From Cranoglanis bouderius (taxonomy: Eukaryota; Chordata; Actinopteri; Siluriformes; Cranoglanididae), in contig CM042540.1 of assembly GCA_023630585.1 (NCBI GenBank), positions 11,184,074-11,248,073 of the forward strand: a stretch of DNA of 64,000 bases, in the 5' to 3' direction. The position numbers and the translations under genes were made by a program. The notes below the pieces were generated by a model that worked only from the letters and a program-made list of their open reading frames with translations, was not told the DNA's origin and did no database searches. Within the stretch, counting starts at the first letter, position 1, and the number at the start of each line of letters is the position of its first letter. Shown here piece by piece: positions 13,701 to 25,260 of this stretch.

Positions 13701-14100
13701 TTTTCATGGTGGTGGTCAGTACCTTTATGCTCTGCCATGCATTTTATCCAATCAGCTGAGTAACCACTAGAAATTTGTACCAATGTAAATAGATATTTGT
13801 AACTTTGAGAGAGCTCATGTGGTGATGTAAATTAGAAGAGAGATGTTACATTTGCAAAGTGTTAACCTTTCATATGAGTATTTGTTTAAAGAAAGCTCAC
13901 AGGGTGCACATTTATTCGAGTGCCATAAAGAAACACATTTCATTTATTTTTTTTCTTTGACATAATAATGTTAAATGTGTGAGAAATGGCTTTTCTGAGT
14001 GAAGTTTTAGAACAAATAATTGAACATGGGGTTTTGCTCTGCAGTGTGTTTTGATTTGGGGACAGTATATCTGATACATATTAAAATAAATGTTTGGTAT
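10784..14100 (+). other. Probable plppr4 3'UTR
   Basis: This 3.3-kb AT-rich stretch after the plppr4 stop is free of recognised mobile elements, unlike the flanking DNA, which suggests a retained transcript end. AATAAA-type hexamers occur several times, for example near 12569, 12834 and 14086, the last being a plausible distal polyadenylation site. The exact end cannot be set without cDNA. Confidence 0.5.
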
Positions 14101-16010
14101 CACGGTTAAGTTGAATTGATTTCATTTTATACAAATAGCAACTGTCAGTTTATTTATCATATTTTCCAGACTATTAAATACATTATTGCTTTATCAGGTG
14201 CTATTACTTATAGAGCAAAGTGACCTTTATTTACAATTTTTAAATATATATTTGCCTATTGTAATGTACCATTGGTTACATTTATTATTGCAGACACATT
14301 ACTCTAACAATTTCTGAAGGAATATGGGAGGGTACTCTGTCGTTAGCTTGGCGCCAACAATCCCACAGACGTGACACGGAAATTAGAGCTCTCATGGCAG
14401 CAGTGGTCAGACAAGCAAAAACTTCAAAGTTTTTTAATTAAACATTACTATGTAATGAAAGCAGGATTTAAATAAAGACTAACTCCCTCATCAGCCAGCA
14501 TTAAAGTTAGTTTTAAGTAATAATAAGAAGAAGAAGAAGTCCTCTGTCTTGTCACTGATACTTACATTGACACTGGAGACTCCTTCCATAAATCTTTGTT
14601 TAACAACAGCATATTTTTAATCTGTTTATTATTATAATACAGTCGCGTGGAGCATCCACTGTACAAAACCCTGTGAATGATACTAAAGTAATAATAACAT
14701 ATTAGAACTAGCACATTAATATAAGCCTGTGATTTGAATTACAACCAGAACTACTGTCAGAGCTGCTTCTGACCAATCAGGTTCAAGAATTCAACAAAGC
14801 TGTGATATAATGTGACTTATACAACAAAATCTATATATTGATTTTTTTTTTCTCAGCAGTCAGAATTTATGATGTGCAACTTGTATTGAACAGTGAATTA
14901 TGGTCTGGAAAATATGGTTTGTTTCTACCTTGTATGGTGACTGAGATATGCAGAATGCTACAAAATTACTGCAACACCAAACAAAATCTGACAACCCAAA
15001 ACCAAATCCAGGAGATCAGTAACACCACAACACATGCTGAGAAGACTTGAGAGTGGTTGTTGTTTTGTTTTGTCAAGAGTGCAAACACAGTTGATTTATT
15101 AGACTGCATCTCTTGGCCAACCACTATAACACCTTATTTTTCACAAAAGATCCTATTGTACATGTTTAATTTTCTAAAACAATTCATCCTTACCAATCAA
15201 AAGATTCCCATGTGATACAAAAGGATGAGTTGAAATGTGTTATAATTATGTCATCTTGGCATTATAATTTCCCTGTAATTGCCCTCACTCGGTGGAAAGC
15301 ATTTTATCCCAAGCTGAACATTTGCTGAACAGTTGGTCTTACTCCTCCAGATACTTCCACAGCTCTTCCACAAGTCCATCTGTGAGAGTGTAAACGAGAA
15401 TGCCTCACAGTCAGAGACACCGTTCGGCTTTGAGGTTCACCTTCACATGCTGTTCTGCTCCATCAAACCCAGAACAAATGACCCACATTTAGCCAGCGGT
15501 ACAAATGAAGCCCTTAATATGCCTGTTTACCCACTTGTGTCTTTGTTTGCCTGCTTGTGTGCACTGAATGTGTAAAGACAGAGCTTTGTAATGGTCGTGC
15601 AGATTAAAACGCACAGCATGGAGTGCAGGGAAAGTGGGTCTAGTTAGCGCTGCTGAATTCTGCCAACGGGCCTTAAGTAGGTCGGAGAGCCAACCTAATT
15701 CAGAGGAGAGGACTTTCTTTTGCTGCAGCTCAAGCAGCATCCCTAAAGACCAAAGGGATTGTGTGCAGATTGAGAATACCACAAGGGAAAGGAGGTGAGA
15801 CAGTAAGAGTGAGAAACTAATAGTGATCAAGCAATAAGAGCAAAGAAAAGCAAAATAAAATCAGTGTAATTTCTTTTTTTTAAATGTGCTTCCAATAGTT
15901 GAATAATAAACTTTGCAATTTTTTCAGTTTTGGTGAATTTTAACACATACCTTTTTGCTGTTTATTTGTGGCTAATTAGCAGGCTCCCAATACACCAAAC
16001 ATACAGCATG
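14101..16010. other. Intergenic, possible unique island
   Basis: No gene is recognised. The part at about 15330-15800 is less AT-rich and free of recognised repeats, so it could be conserved regulatory DNA between plppr4 and palmd. Open frames in it have no splice context or family similarity that I can see. Confidence 0.45.
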
Positions 16011-17390
16011 TACAGTTGCAATCAAAATTATTCAACCCCCATTGCAAAGTAGGATTATTTTCAAAATTTACAGACTTTCAGCTGTTTGCATTGAACAAAT
16101 CAAGCAAAAGCAATTGAAATAGCTCAACACAACAAATGCTTCAAATGGTTTCCCCAAATTCAACTGAAAATGCAACTTATAATGACTTCTCCAGTCTCAA
16201 AATGATTCAACCCCTTCATGGCAAGCATCTTTAGTACTTAGTAGAGCACCTATTCACTGTTATGACCTGCTGCAAACAGCAGACACCAGCTTCTGGCAGC
16301 GTTCCTGAGGAATCTTAGCCCATTCCTCATGAGCAATGGCCTCCAGTTCAGTAATATTCTTGGGTTTGCATGCTGCAAATGCCTTCTTCAAATCCCACCC
16401 GAGATTTTCTATTATTCAAGTCAGGTGACTGTGATGCCCTGTAGAATCTTCCAGGACCTCTTCTGCAACCAAGCCTTGGTGGAATTTGAGGTATGCTTGG
16501 GATCATTGTCCTGCTGGAAGGTCCAATGACGCCCAAGCTTCAGATTCCTCACAGACCGCATGATGTTTTCTCCGAGGATTTCCTGATACTTCAATGAATC
16601 CATCTTGCCTTCCACACGCTGCAGGTTTCCAGTGCCCAAGAATCACCGAGCCACCACTATGCTTGACTGTGGGCAGAGTGTTCTTTTCAGCGTATGCTTC
16701 ATTCTTCTTTCTCCAGATATACCGCTGATCCATCATGCTGAAAAGTTCCAGTTCTGTTTCATCGCTCCACAGAACAGAATGCCAAAACTTCTGTGGCTTA
16801 TTTATATGATTTTGACCATATTGGAGCCAACTTTTCTTGTGCTTTTGGGTCAGTAGTGGTGTACGTCTTGTTGCAGCCGTTGATAGCTTCCTTTTTCTGC
16901 CCCGTCCAGGTAACCACTGTTCCCTTAACTTTGAACTTGCGAACTATGCTTCCAACGGTGTCTCTAGGAACATTCAGTGCCTTTGCTATTTTTTTGCATC
17001 CTGTTCCTTGTTTGTGAAGGCCGATGATTTCTTCTCTTAAATTTTTGGACCATCCTTTTGACCTAGCCATATTTCTAACACGCAGTCAAACGTGACACTC
17101 AACAAACCCCTAGCCAGTTCAGGTATTTCATGTGTTCCAGCTCAATCACACCTGGTGCAACTAATGAAGCCCTTGATTAGTTGCATCAGGTGTGCTTGAG
17201 ACAACACCAGTTTTTCATATTTGTGCTGTTGTGAGGGATGAATTTGGGGAAAACACTTGAAGCACTCGTTGTGTTGAACTATTTCAATTGCTTTTGTTTG
17301 ATTTGTTCATTGCAAACAGCTGAAAGTCTGTAAAGTTTGAAAATAAACCTGATTTGCAATGGGGGTCGAATAATTTTGATTGCAACTGTA
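16011..17390 (-). mobile_element. Tc1/mariner element A with long terminal inverted repeats
   Basis: It begins TACAGTTGCAATCAAAATTA and ends with the inverse (TTTTGATTGCAACTGTA), so both ends carry the TA target and an inverted repeat. Matching sequence extends about 150-200 bp inward, including the GATTTGTTC/GCAAACAGCTGAAAGTCTG block. The transposase is on the minus strand and broken. Confidence 0.93.
16342..17070 (-). pseudogene. Tc1-like transposase, deleted and frameshifted
   Basis: Reading leftwards from 17070, the N-terminal paired-like helix-turn-helix is clear (MARSKGWSKNLREEIIG, then GTGCKKIAKALNVPRDTVGS). Much of the middle is missing. Fragments of the catalytic domain follow in other frames: LPTVKHSGGSV, and the FQQDNDPKHTS block with its second catalytic Asp. 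The coding span is about 730 bp against roughly 1 kb for an intact Tc1 transposase, so it cannot encode active enzyme. Confidence 0.9.
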
Positions 17391-17654
17391 TATACATTAT
17401 AGGACTTAATTTAGTATGGCTAAATTAATTTAGAAAAGTTGAATTGCGTTTATGAAGCTGGAAATCGAAACTCATATTTCAAGATAAAATTTAGTCTGGA
17501 CTAAATTGCTAACTACTTCAAAATGGAGGACCTTTTTTTCAACACCAGTCTTAGTGTCCTGCCTCAGACACACTTCTTTCGCAAGGTAATGCAAACTACA
17601 AGGTGGACTGCAGCTTAGGACAGATATAAATGAAGGCTTTGTGAAGAAATTACA

Positions 17655-18480
17655 CATGCAATTGACTTTATTAGGAGCACCGGTACACTTGCACATTAAT
17701 GCAATTATCCAATCATCCTGTGGCAGCAGTGCAATACATAAAATCATGCAGATACTGGTCAAGAGCTTCAATTAATCTTCACATCAAACATTGGAATGGG
17801 AAAAAAATGGGATTTCAGTGACACTGAAGGTGGCCTGTTTGTTGGTGCCTGGTGGGTTGGTTTGGGTATTTCAGAAACTGCTGATCTTCTGGGATTTTCA
17901 CCCAAACAGTCTCTTGAATTTACCCTGAATGGTGCAAAAAACATCCAGTGAGTAGCAGTTCTACAGGCAGAAACATTCTGTTGATGAGAGAGTTCATAGG
18001 AGTATAGCCTGACTGATTCAATCTAACAAGAAGGCTACTGTAACTCAAATAACCACTCTTTACAATTGTGGTGAGCAGAAAAGCATTTCAGAATGTAGGT
18101 GCACAACATGCCAAACCTAGGTATATGAGCTACAACAGCAGAAGACCACGTCAGGTTTCACTCCTATCAAGAGCAAGAATTTGAAGCTACAGTGGGCACA
18201 GGTTCACCAAAACTGAACAGTTTGTGTTTAAGACAGATTAAGTTTGATTCAAAGCTGAGCAGTTGAGGGTTGTGGACAAGGGGTCAGCAGTGCTCTGGGA
18301 TTTGAAAACCGAACTTTATGGTTAGTAGTGCAGCCTCTAAAAAGCTACCACAGCTTTCTATTATCTATAGCCAAATTCATTCCGATGTATACCATTACCA
18401 AGAATTTGGCTTCAACGCGCCACTGGAACTATGAATTGACATTGAGTCCATGGATCCAACTGTCCAATAAATTACTGGAG
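17655..18480 (+). mobile_element. Tc1-like remnant B, highly degraded
   Basis: The left end has the ACTTTATTAGGAGCACC-type terminus also seen at 37172. It is followed by the ATAAAATCATGCAG and GGTCAAGAGCTTCA blocks shared with that copy. Further in, + strand remnants of a transposase can be traced through many stops (a LQQQKTTSG-like block near 18140 and a TGGATCCAACTGTCC block near 18450). The right end is lost or unrecognisable, so the end coordinate is approximate. Confidence 0.7.
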
Positions 18481-18771
18481 AGAGGACCAGAAATCAGCCC
18501 AGGTTCATTGGACTAAATCCCAGCATCTTCAAGTATTTGTTCCAAAGTGCCATTCAGCAGTGACATTTGTGACCATACCAAGGATAACAGATTTGTCTAA
18601 TGGCTGCCAATGATGTTAACATTCCCTAAAGTCAACCGTTGTCTTTATTTAAGGAGGACTGAGGTAGAAGACACTTCCTGTGCTGGAACAGCTAATACAT
18701 AGCCTATTCTCGTTGTAGTGTCCTATAAAGCTTTATAATTATAGGCAGGAAGTTCTGCTAGTTCAGCTAGC

Positions 18772-20253
18772 TACAGTCATGTGAAAAAATAAGTGCACCC
18801 CATGGAATTTTTTTTATTATTATTATTTTATTTTATTTTATTATTATTTTTTTATTTATTTTTTTTTACAAATTTTGGACAAGCAAACATCGAATCCTCT
18901 TTGAAACAATGCCTATTTAAATGAACAAAAAAACAGATCAGTCACATGGAAAAAGTAAGTACACCCCTATACTTGTCACACCTTCAAATCCATAAAATTA
19001 GAATCAGGTGTTCAAGATTGGGTGCCAGTTATTAGTGGAACCTGTCTTATTTATACCTCTCATATAGTGCCTGGTGTTCTATAAGGCCTTCAGAAAAAAG
19101 GTTGTGAATGCCTATGAGTCTTGCAAGGGATTCCAAATTATTTGAAATACATCATTCCACTGTAATTGTAATTGTCAACAAATGGCACAGATTTCAAATG
19201 ACTGCCAATTTGTCCAGGACTGGCTGTCCCAGCAAATTCAGCCCAAGAGCAGACCAGCTGATGCAAAAAGAAGTCTCCAGGAACCCCAAAATTTCATCAC
19301 AGGATCTGCTAGTAAGTCTTGTGACTGTTGGTGTCAAAGTGCATGCTTCTACAATCAGAAAGAGATTGCACAAATTTGACCTGCTTGGGAGGCGTGCCAG
19401 GAAAAAAACATTGCTTTCTAAAAAAACATTAGAGCAAGACTACGGTTTGCCAATGAGCATATAGGCAAAGACCAGGAATTTTGGAATAATGTGCTCTGGA
19501 CAGAGGAGTTGTCTGGCCACAGTAACAGCAGACATGTTTGGCGCAGACCAAAGACAGCTTTTCAGGAGAAGCATCTCCTACCAACTGTGAAACATGGTGG
19601 TGGAAATGTTATGGTTTGGGGTTGCTTCGCTGCCTCAGGGACTGGACAGCTTGCATTCATTGATTCAACTATGAATTCTGCATCATATCAAAGAGTGCTT
19701 GAAGATAATGTGAGGCCATCTGTCCAAAAGTTGAATTTGAACTGAAAGTAGACCTTTCAACAGGATAATGATCCTAAGCACACTAGCAAATCCACCAAGG
19801 AATGGCTCAAAAAGAAGAAATGGAGGGTTATGGAATGGCCTAGTCAAAGCCCGGATTTGAATCCCATTGAAATGTTGTGGGGGGATTTGAAACGGGCAGT
19901 ACATGCAAGAAAACCCTCAAACATCTTGCAGCTGAAAGAATATCGCATGGACAAATGGTCAAAAATTCCAGCAAGCCTGGTGGACAATTATGCAAAATGC
20001 CTACAAGAAATACTAGCTTCTGAGGCCAAGCTTACTGAATGATGAACTTACTTTTTCCACAGAAGAATATGACATCTATTGATATTTCTGTTGAATAAAT
20101 GATTGAAAAAGCTCATTTACCTTGGTTTTGTTCAAGTAGATCAACTTTATTAATAGGCACTGTTTCAAAGATGATCAAATGTTTGCTTGTCCATATATGT
20201 GAAAAAAAGCCAAATATTTCCATCGGGTGTACTTATTTTTTCACATGACTGTG
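18772..20253 (+). mobile_element. Tc1/mariner element C, nearly full length
   Basis: The left end TACAGTCATGTGAAAAAATA and the right end TTTTTTCACATGACTGTG are inverted copies; the outermost right base has mutated from A to G. The roughly 1.48-kb element encodes a + strand transposase that is broken. The A/T-rich stretch at 18810-18870 interrupts the left inverted repeat. Confidence 0.92.
19085..20042 (+). pseudogene. Tc1-like transposase of element C, frameshifted
   Basis: Three co-linear pieces make up most of a transposase. 19108-19464 carries the DNA-binding part with SRTGCPSKFSPRAD and the RNPKISSQDL block. 19491-19745 has LPTVKHGGGNVMVWGCFA. 19830-20042 has MEWPSQSPDLNPIEMLWGDLKR with the third catalytic acidic position. 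A frameshift separates the first two pieces and an in-frame TGA near 19743 separates the last two. It is non-functional. Confidence 0.9.
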
Positions 20254-20443
20254 TTTCATCAGTGAGCTACTATAAAAACAAATAAAATCTCCTGTGTAGC
20301 TTAATGTTGTAACATTATGGGACCTATTTTACAATTGTTTTCTTAAATTGAGATTATAGGGTTAAGCAAGGCCATTTGATGCAAGTGTATGAAAATTGGG
20401 GGTTTATGGAAAAGATTTTGGTTGACACAGATTTCAATTACTT

Positions 20444-20719
20444 GTTAGCTCAATTAGTGGCTTAGTGGTTAGCACGTTTGCCTTGCACCTATGATGGTTG
20501 GGGGTTTGCCCTGTGCCCTCCCCCAGCCCAAAGACATGCGTTGTCATGCTGATTGGCATTTCCAAATTGTCTGTAGTGTGTGAAAGATGGGTTGGCACCC
20601 CGTCTAGGATGTCCCCTGCTTTGTGCCCCGAGTTCCCTGGGATAGGCTCCAGGCTCCCCTGTGAACTTCTGTAGGATAAGCGGTACAGAAAATGGATGGA
20701 TGGATGTTAGCGCAATTAG
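20444..20719 (+). mobile_element. tRNA-derived SINE with 14-bp target duplication
   Basis: The body (20458-20705) starts with TGGCTTAGTGGTTAGCACG, a good tRNA A-box (TGGCTTAGTGG), and ends in the GGATGGATGG tail. Flanking 14-bp repeats GTTAGCTCAATTAG and GTTAGCGCAATTAG (20444-20457, 20706-20719) differ by one base. The internal part is shorter than in other copies, and the GGTTCGAATCC B-box is decayed. Confidence 0.88.
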
Positions 20720-22560
20720 CCTCATAGCTCCAATATAAAATTAAAGAACTTCAAATACCAAACATCTTGTTTAATCAATATGCACTTGGGGTAAGGGGAA
20801 AATTGTGTAAATTAGATTTTTTTTTTTTTTTTTTTCAAAACTTTTTCAGAAGCATTATGATAAGTGCAGCTGGGAAGTCTTCCAAGATCTTTTGAAATAA
20901 TGTTCTTGAAACCCATACAGGTCAATTACGCATTGAAAATGTGTGAAACTGAATATAAATAAGAAGATAGCACCAAGTGGCTTGGTACAACTTGATGAGT
21001 GCAAAACAGCAACTGATGGGTAACAGAAATTTGGCCTATTACCTGTGTAGTATTAGCATATTACTCAACCATTACAACAAGTACACTGTACATAATGCAC
21101 AGTGAACAGTTCAGTATTGGGCAAAAAATGCAAGGCAATAATTCTCCTCAGTGAAAATGAAATGAAGCCAAGATGTGTCTTGCTGTATCTGATGTTTGCA
21201 GAGACACAAATCGACATTTGATCAGTTCCGATAGAAAAAGCAGAATATGAACAATAACATGGTGTATAATAAATCCGAAGCTTTTGCAGAAAACAGTGTC
21301 CTATTTATCTGCTGCAAGGCACAAAATCTGTACTGTAAGTTTGCCAGAGGTTGCCATGGCAACTATGTCTCTGACTAGAAGGAGACTGGTTCCAACCCAT
21401 GGTTTTCTCTATTCGTCCTGTTTTTTGTTTGTTTTTTTTTCTCAAAAAGAAAGCATGCACATTGTGTAGCCTTGAAAGAACCATCTCTGAATCTCGAACA
21501 TCTCAAATTAAGGGGAAGCTGTTTATTTCCAAAGAGTGCCCCTCATGATATGGACGTTCCGTTGTCTCTAAGTGAAAAAGCACAGTCTCTTTTAGCAGCC
21601 TCCTGCTGTTGATCCAAGCTCAATTACCATGAGCTGTGTTTGATGAGAAAGCAGCATTAGATGAGAGCAAAGCACTAGTGGATCTCTAATGAAAGTGGGA
21701 AAATGATAATGTGTCAGGTGTTTTAGCAGAAGAAAGAAAATCATGTTCATGAGGCATGAGTGTGTCCATGCCCTCCTAATGGCTATGCATTTACTTGGGA
21801 ATACTGGAGCATAGGAAATAAAATAAAAAGCATAAAAATGGTCTTGGTAGGAACACACAGTAAACACCACCTGACATCTATATTAAGCTGTTGCCTACTT
21901 TCCATATTGTGAACTCATATTTCTTCGGAGTAACACAGTGTCCTGGCCCTTTTCAGTTATTCCTAAAATAATGTTGCAGAAAGCCAGTAGCAAAGCCAGA
22001 AAGTAGACTATGGTTATTCCCTAAGCTTGGACATCATCATTCATTCACTATGATATCACAGCTGTTCTCATAATGTATGCAGCATATCTCTAATGTTCTG
22101 TATGATTTTATTACAGCACATGGCTCCAGTTATGGCCTCACCGCTAGCGCCTGGCAGGAGGAGGTCTGTGCATCTGCTTCTGTCATTCAGGGACAGACAG
22201 GACTGTACTGCAGTGACCGTCATCACCACTCAACTTCATTCAAATCAATTTGTCTACTGGGTTTTTTCCAGCTCAGACAGAAAATGGATGCCTTCTGGTG
22301 TTCAAGTGACCTGAAGTATGAGTTCATAGTTTGTTTTTTTATTTGTTTAATTTATCTAAGCTGCAATTTTACACTCTAACAATCTTGTACTTCATTTTAA
22401 TGATTTTGTACTTAGGTCCAACATCTAAATCAAAAGTAGTATTAAAAGCAAAACATTGACACCAAACATGCCTTAGCTAAGCAAATAAAAATGGGGTAAG
22501 GAGTGGGAATTATACCATTTTGGTCACAATACCTGAAATGTATGATATGTCTGAACAATG
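20720..22560. other. Intergenic, no gene seen
   Basis: AT-rich DNA with a poly-T run at about 20818-20835. The stretch at about 21480-21760 is of more balanced composition and free of recognised repeats, so it is a candidate conserved non-coding element, but nothing in the sequence proves it. Confidence 0.5.
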
Positions 22561-23041
22561 TACCCGATATGAAAAAAGTATGTGGACACGTGACCATCAA
22601 ACCCATATGTGGGTCTTCCCCAAACTGTTGCCACAATATTAGAAGCACACAATTGTATAGAATGTCTTTGTATGCTGTAGTATTAAGATTTCCCTTCACT
22701 GGAACTAAGAGACCCAAACCTGTACCAGAATGACAATGCCCCTGTGCACAAAGGAAGATCCATGAAAACATGGTTTGCCAAGGCTAACCTGGAAGAACTG
22801 GAGTGGCCTGACCTCAACCCCACTGAACACCTTTGGGATGAACTGGAATGCTGACTGCTCACCAGGCCTCCTCACCCAACAGCAATACCTGCTGAATGAA
22901 CACAAATCCCCACAGTCATTCTCCAAAATCTGGAGGAAAAACATCCCTGAAGAGTGGAAGTCATAAAAGAAAAGTGATGCTCAAAAAAGCACATGTTGGT
23001 GTGATGGGCAGGTGTCCACAAACTTTTGGCCATATAGAGTA
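22561..23041 (+). mobile_element. Short Tc1-like remnant D with catalytic-domain fragment
   Basis: The ends are inverted copies: AAAGTATGTGGACACGTGACC at the left pairs with the inverse of GGCAGGTGTCCACAAACTTTT at the right, and the right border TA is at 23040. The interior keeps 22723-22854, which reads YQNDNAPVHKGRSMKTWF and then LEWPDLNPTEHLWDELE, the second and third acidic motifs of a Tc1 transposase, before a stop. Most of the transposase is deleted. Confidence 0.87.
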
Positions 23042-24554
23042 GGTCATGAATTGGCAGCCAAAATCTTGTTATCTTTACAATTTTAAAATCAAACCACTGC
23101 ACAGTCTTTGGCTTTCATTGGCATTACAGTCATATACTGATCTTATTTTGCATATGAAGATCAAACCATGGTCTTGTTCTCTACATTGTATAGGATACAC
23201 AGATGATACAATACTGTCCTTGAAAGTGATATTCCATGTATTAAGAGAGGCCTTACACCATGTCATAAAACCTCATGTTATTTTTATACTATGGCATGTT
23301 TCTATTGAATCCTGGATATAAAGAAATGGGAGTCCCTTGGCCATGTTGAAGCAGATCTGTGGAAATTTCTCGCAATAAAAGCTGCTTCCCTGGGCTGAGG
23401 ATACACTCACATTTGGCTTTCCTAGGGGAGATAGATTGGGGTGATGCTTTGAGAAATTGTGTGAAGTGGACGAGGTGTTATGAAGAGTGTGATATGTTCT
23501 TGAAAACATTACCACAGTAGAAGTGACATGCTAGTCAATAGGGAATAGCCACAAACTGAAGCATACCTTTATAATACTTCTCAAAATGTTATTCTTGTGT
23601 ATACGACTACTGCATTGAACAAGGCTTTCCTTACAATATAACAAAAAACTCTATGAAGCTAGGACGTCAGCCATTTTAAAAAATGTCACAGCTCCCGAAT
23701 GAATTCACAAAACCGGCTCAATGGCCCAAAATGTAAAATAAGAAATAAGTAAGATATATTAAATAGAGAGAAGGAGCTGTGCAGATAATACAGGTAAGTA
23801 AGATAATAAAATATGTGTACTGTGAGTTTAAAATACTGATACATCTGAGTAATTAGTAGTGACAAAGAAATGGTGCAACTATGCTGCTGTACATTAAGCT
23901 GTGTATATGAAAATAAATAGGGCAAATGCCCATCTGAATTTAATAAGGACAGTGCAAAATGTTGTAAAACATTGCAGTGAGCAATGAAGCAGTATTAGGA
24001 CCACAGTACCACAAAAATACATCATATTATATAGAGTTTTACGATAATAAATAGACCAATTCAGTAATGCACAACAATCACATGTTCTAACACTTTGATT
24101 ATAGTACCTTATTTATACAGATATACCATTAAAAACAAAAACCCCTGCTCACCTATTTGGCTTTATTATAATCAGTCTAATTCATGCAAAATGCCCAATT
24201 CTCAATCTGTGGAATTAAACTAAAAGTAGCCAAGTATTGTGGGAATGGCATGCACCTGGTACAGAATTAACAAAATTACCTAGTGACAATGTAATCTGTA
24301 GGACTCTATTAACATTTGTGTAAATCTAGATTCCATAATAGATTACATGCAAGTTTGCTTAGCAGTATGATATGTATCTGTTTGTATCTGTATCTGTCTG
24401 TACTCAACCAGTTGTTGTGTAATAGAAAGGCCAAAGTAATGACTACCGAGATGTGTGGGATTGTAGGAAAGTACATGGTCTGTTGTACTGTAATACTGCA
24501 GTTCTGAATCAGCCCATGGGTGACAGCCACAAGGAAAAGCCTAACGGGAGCAGG

Positions 24555-24556
<2 letters not shown>
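23042..24556. other. Intergenic, no feature seen
   Basis: AT-rich sequence with only short incidental open frames on both strands. I recognise no gene, RNA or repeat. Confidence 0.6.

Positions 24557-24639
<83 letters not shown>
24557..24639. repeat. (GT)n microsatellite
   Basis: About 41 uninterrupted GT units. The poly-His/poly-Thr or Cys/Val frames across it are artefacts of the repeat. Confidence 0.97.
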
Positions 24640-24640
<1 letters not shown>

Positions 24641-24834
24641 TTAATAAACAGTCCTGTAGCTGATCTGAAATGTGCTGTCGTATCTCAAATGTTAATGCAT
24701 GACTACAGTTGATATTAATCAGTGGAAGTCTCTTAATACAGAGAATGTAAAGAATGGATGTGTAGGAAAAAGTTTGTGGCATTTTAGATTGTAAAAACTA
24801 ACTCATAGACCCACGGGAACAAATAACACAAATT

Positions 24835-25260
24835 AGCCAAAGTTAGCTAATGGAAACAGCTAACATTAATATTAATACCAAATAAAGTTAGCTAACTAGT
24901 GGAACCAGTTAATATTAATGCCAGATATAGTTAGCTAGCTAATGTGAACATCTAAACTTAATGTTTAGTTTGCTAACTAATAGAAACAGATAAATGTTAA
25001 TGTAAATGCCAGATAAAGTTTGTAATGGACGCTGCTAAAGTTAATTTTAGTGCCAGATAAAATTATCTAGCTAATGCCAACATCTACAGTTAATGTAAAG
25101 GCCAGATAAGGTTAGCAAACTAATGTAAAAAGTTAGAGTTAATGTTAGAGCCAGAAGTTTGCTAACTATTGGAAACAGCTAAAGTTAATATAAATGCCAG
25201 ATAAGGTTAGCTAACAATAGCATCTAGTCTTAATGTTAACACCAGCTAACATTTGCTAAG
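24835..25260. repeat. Degenerate minisatellite, unit about 55-65 bp
   Basis: Seven or so diverged units share the order: TTAGCTAACTAATGGAAAC-like start, AGCTAAAGTTAATGTTAATG-like middle, then GCCAGATAAAG. Unit length varies and two subtypes alternate (GGAAACAGCTAA and GCCAACATCTAA versions), suggesting a higher-order duplication of about 120 bp. Confidence 0.85.

Noticed and set aside
15489..15830. 113-codon open frame on the minus strand in the plppr4-palmd gap
   Set aside because: No splice signals or recognisable domain; low-complexity hydrophobic translation.
24309..24782. 157-codon open frame with a His/Thr repeat
   Set aside because: Produced by the GT microsatellite read on the minus strand.
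24835..25260. Possible CRISPR-like repeat array
   Set aside because: Repeats are not identical, there are no unique spacers of fixed length, and the genome is vertebrate; it is a minisatellite.
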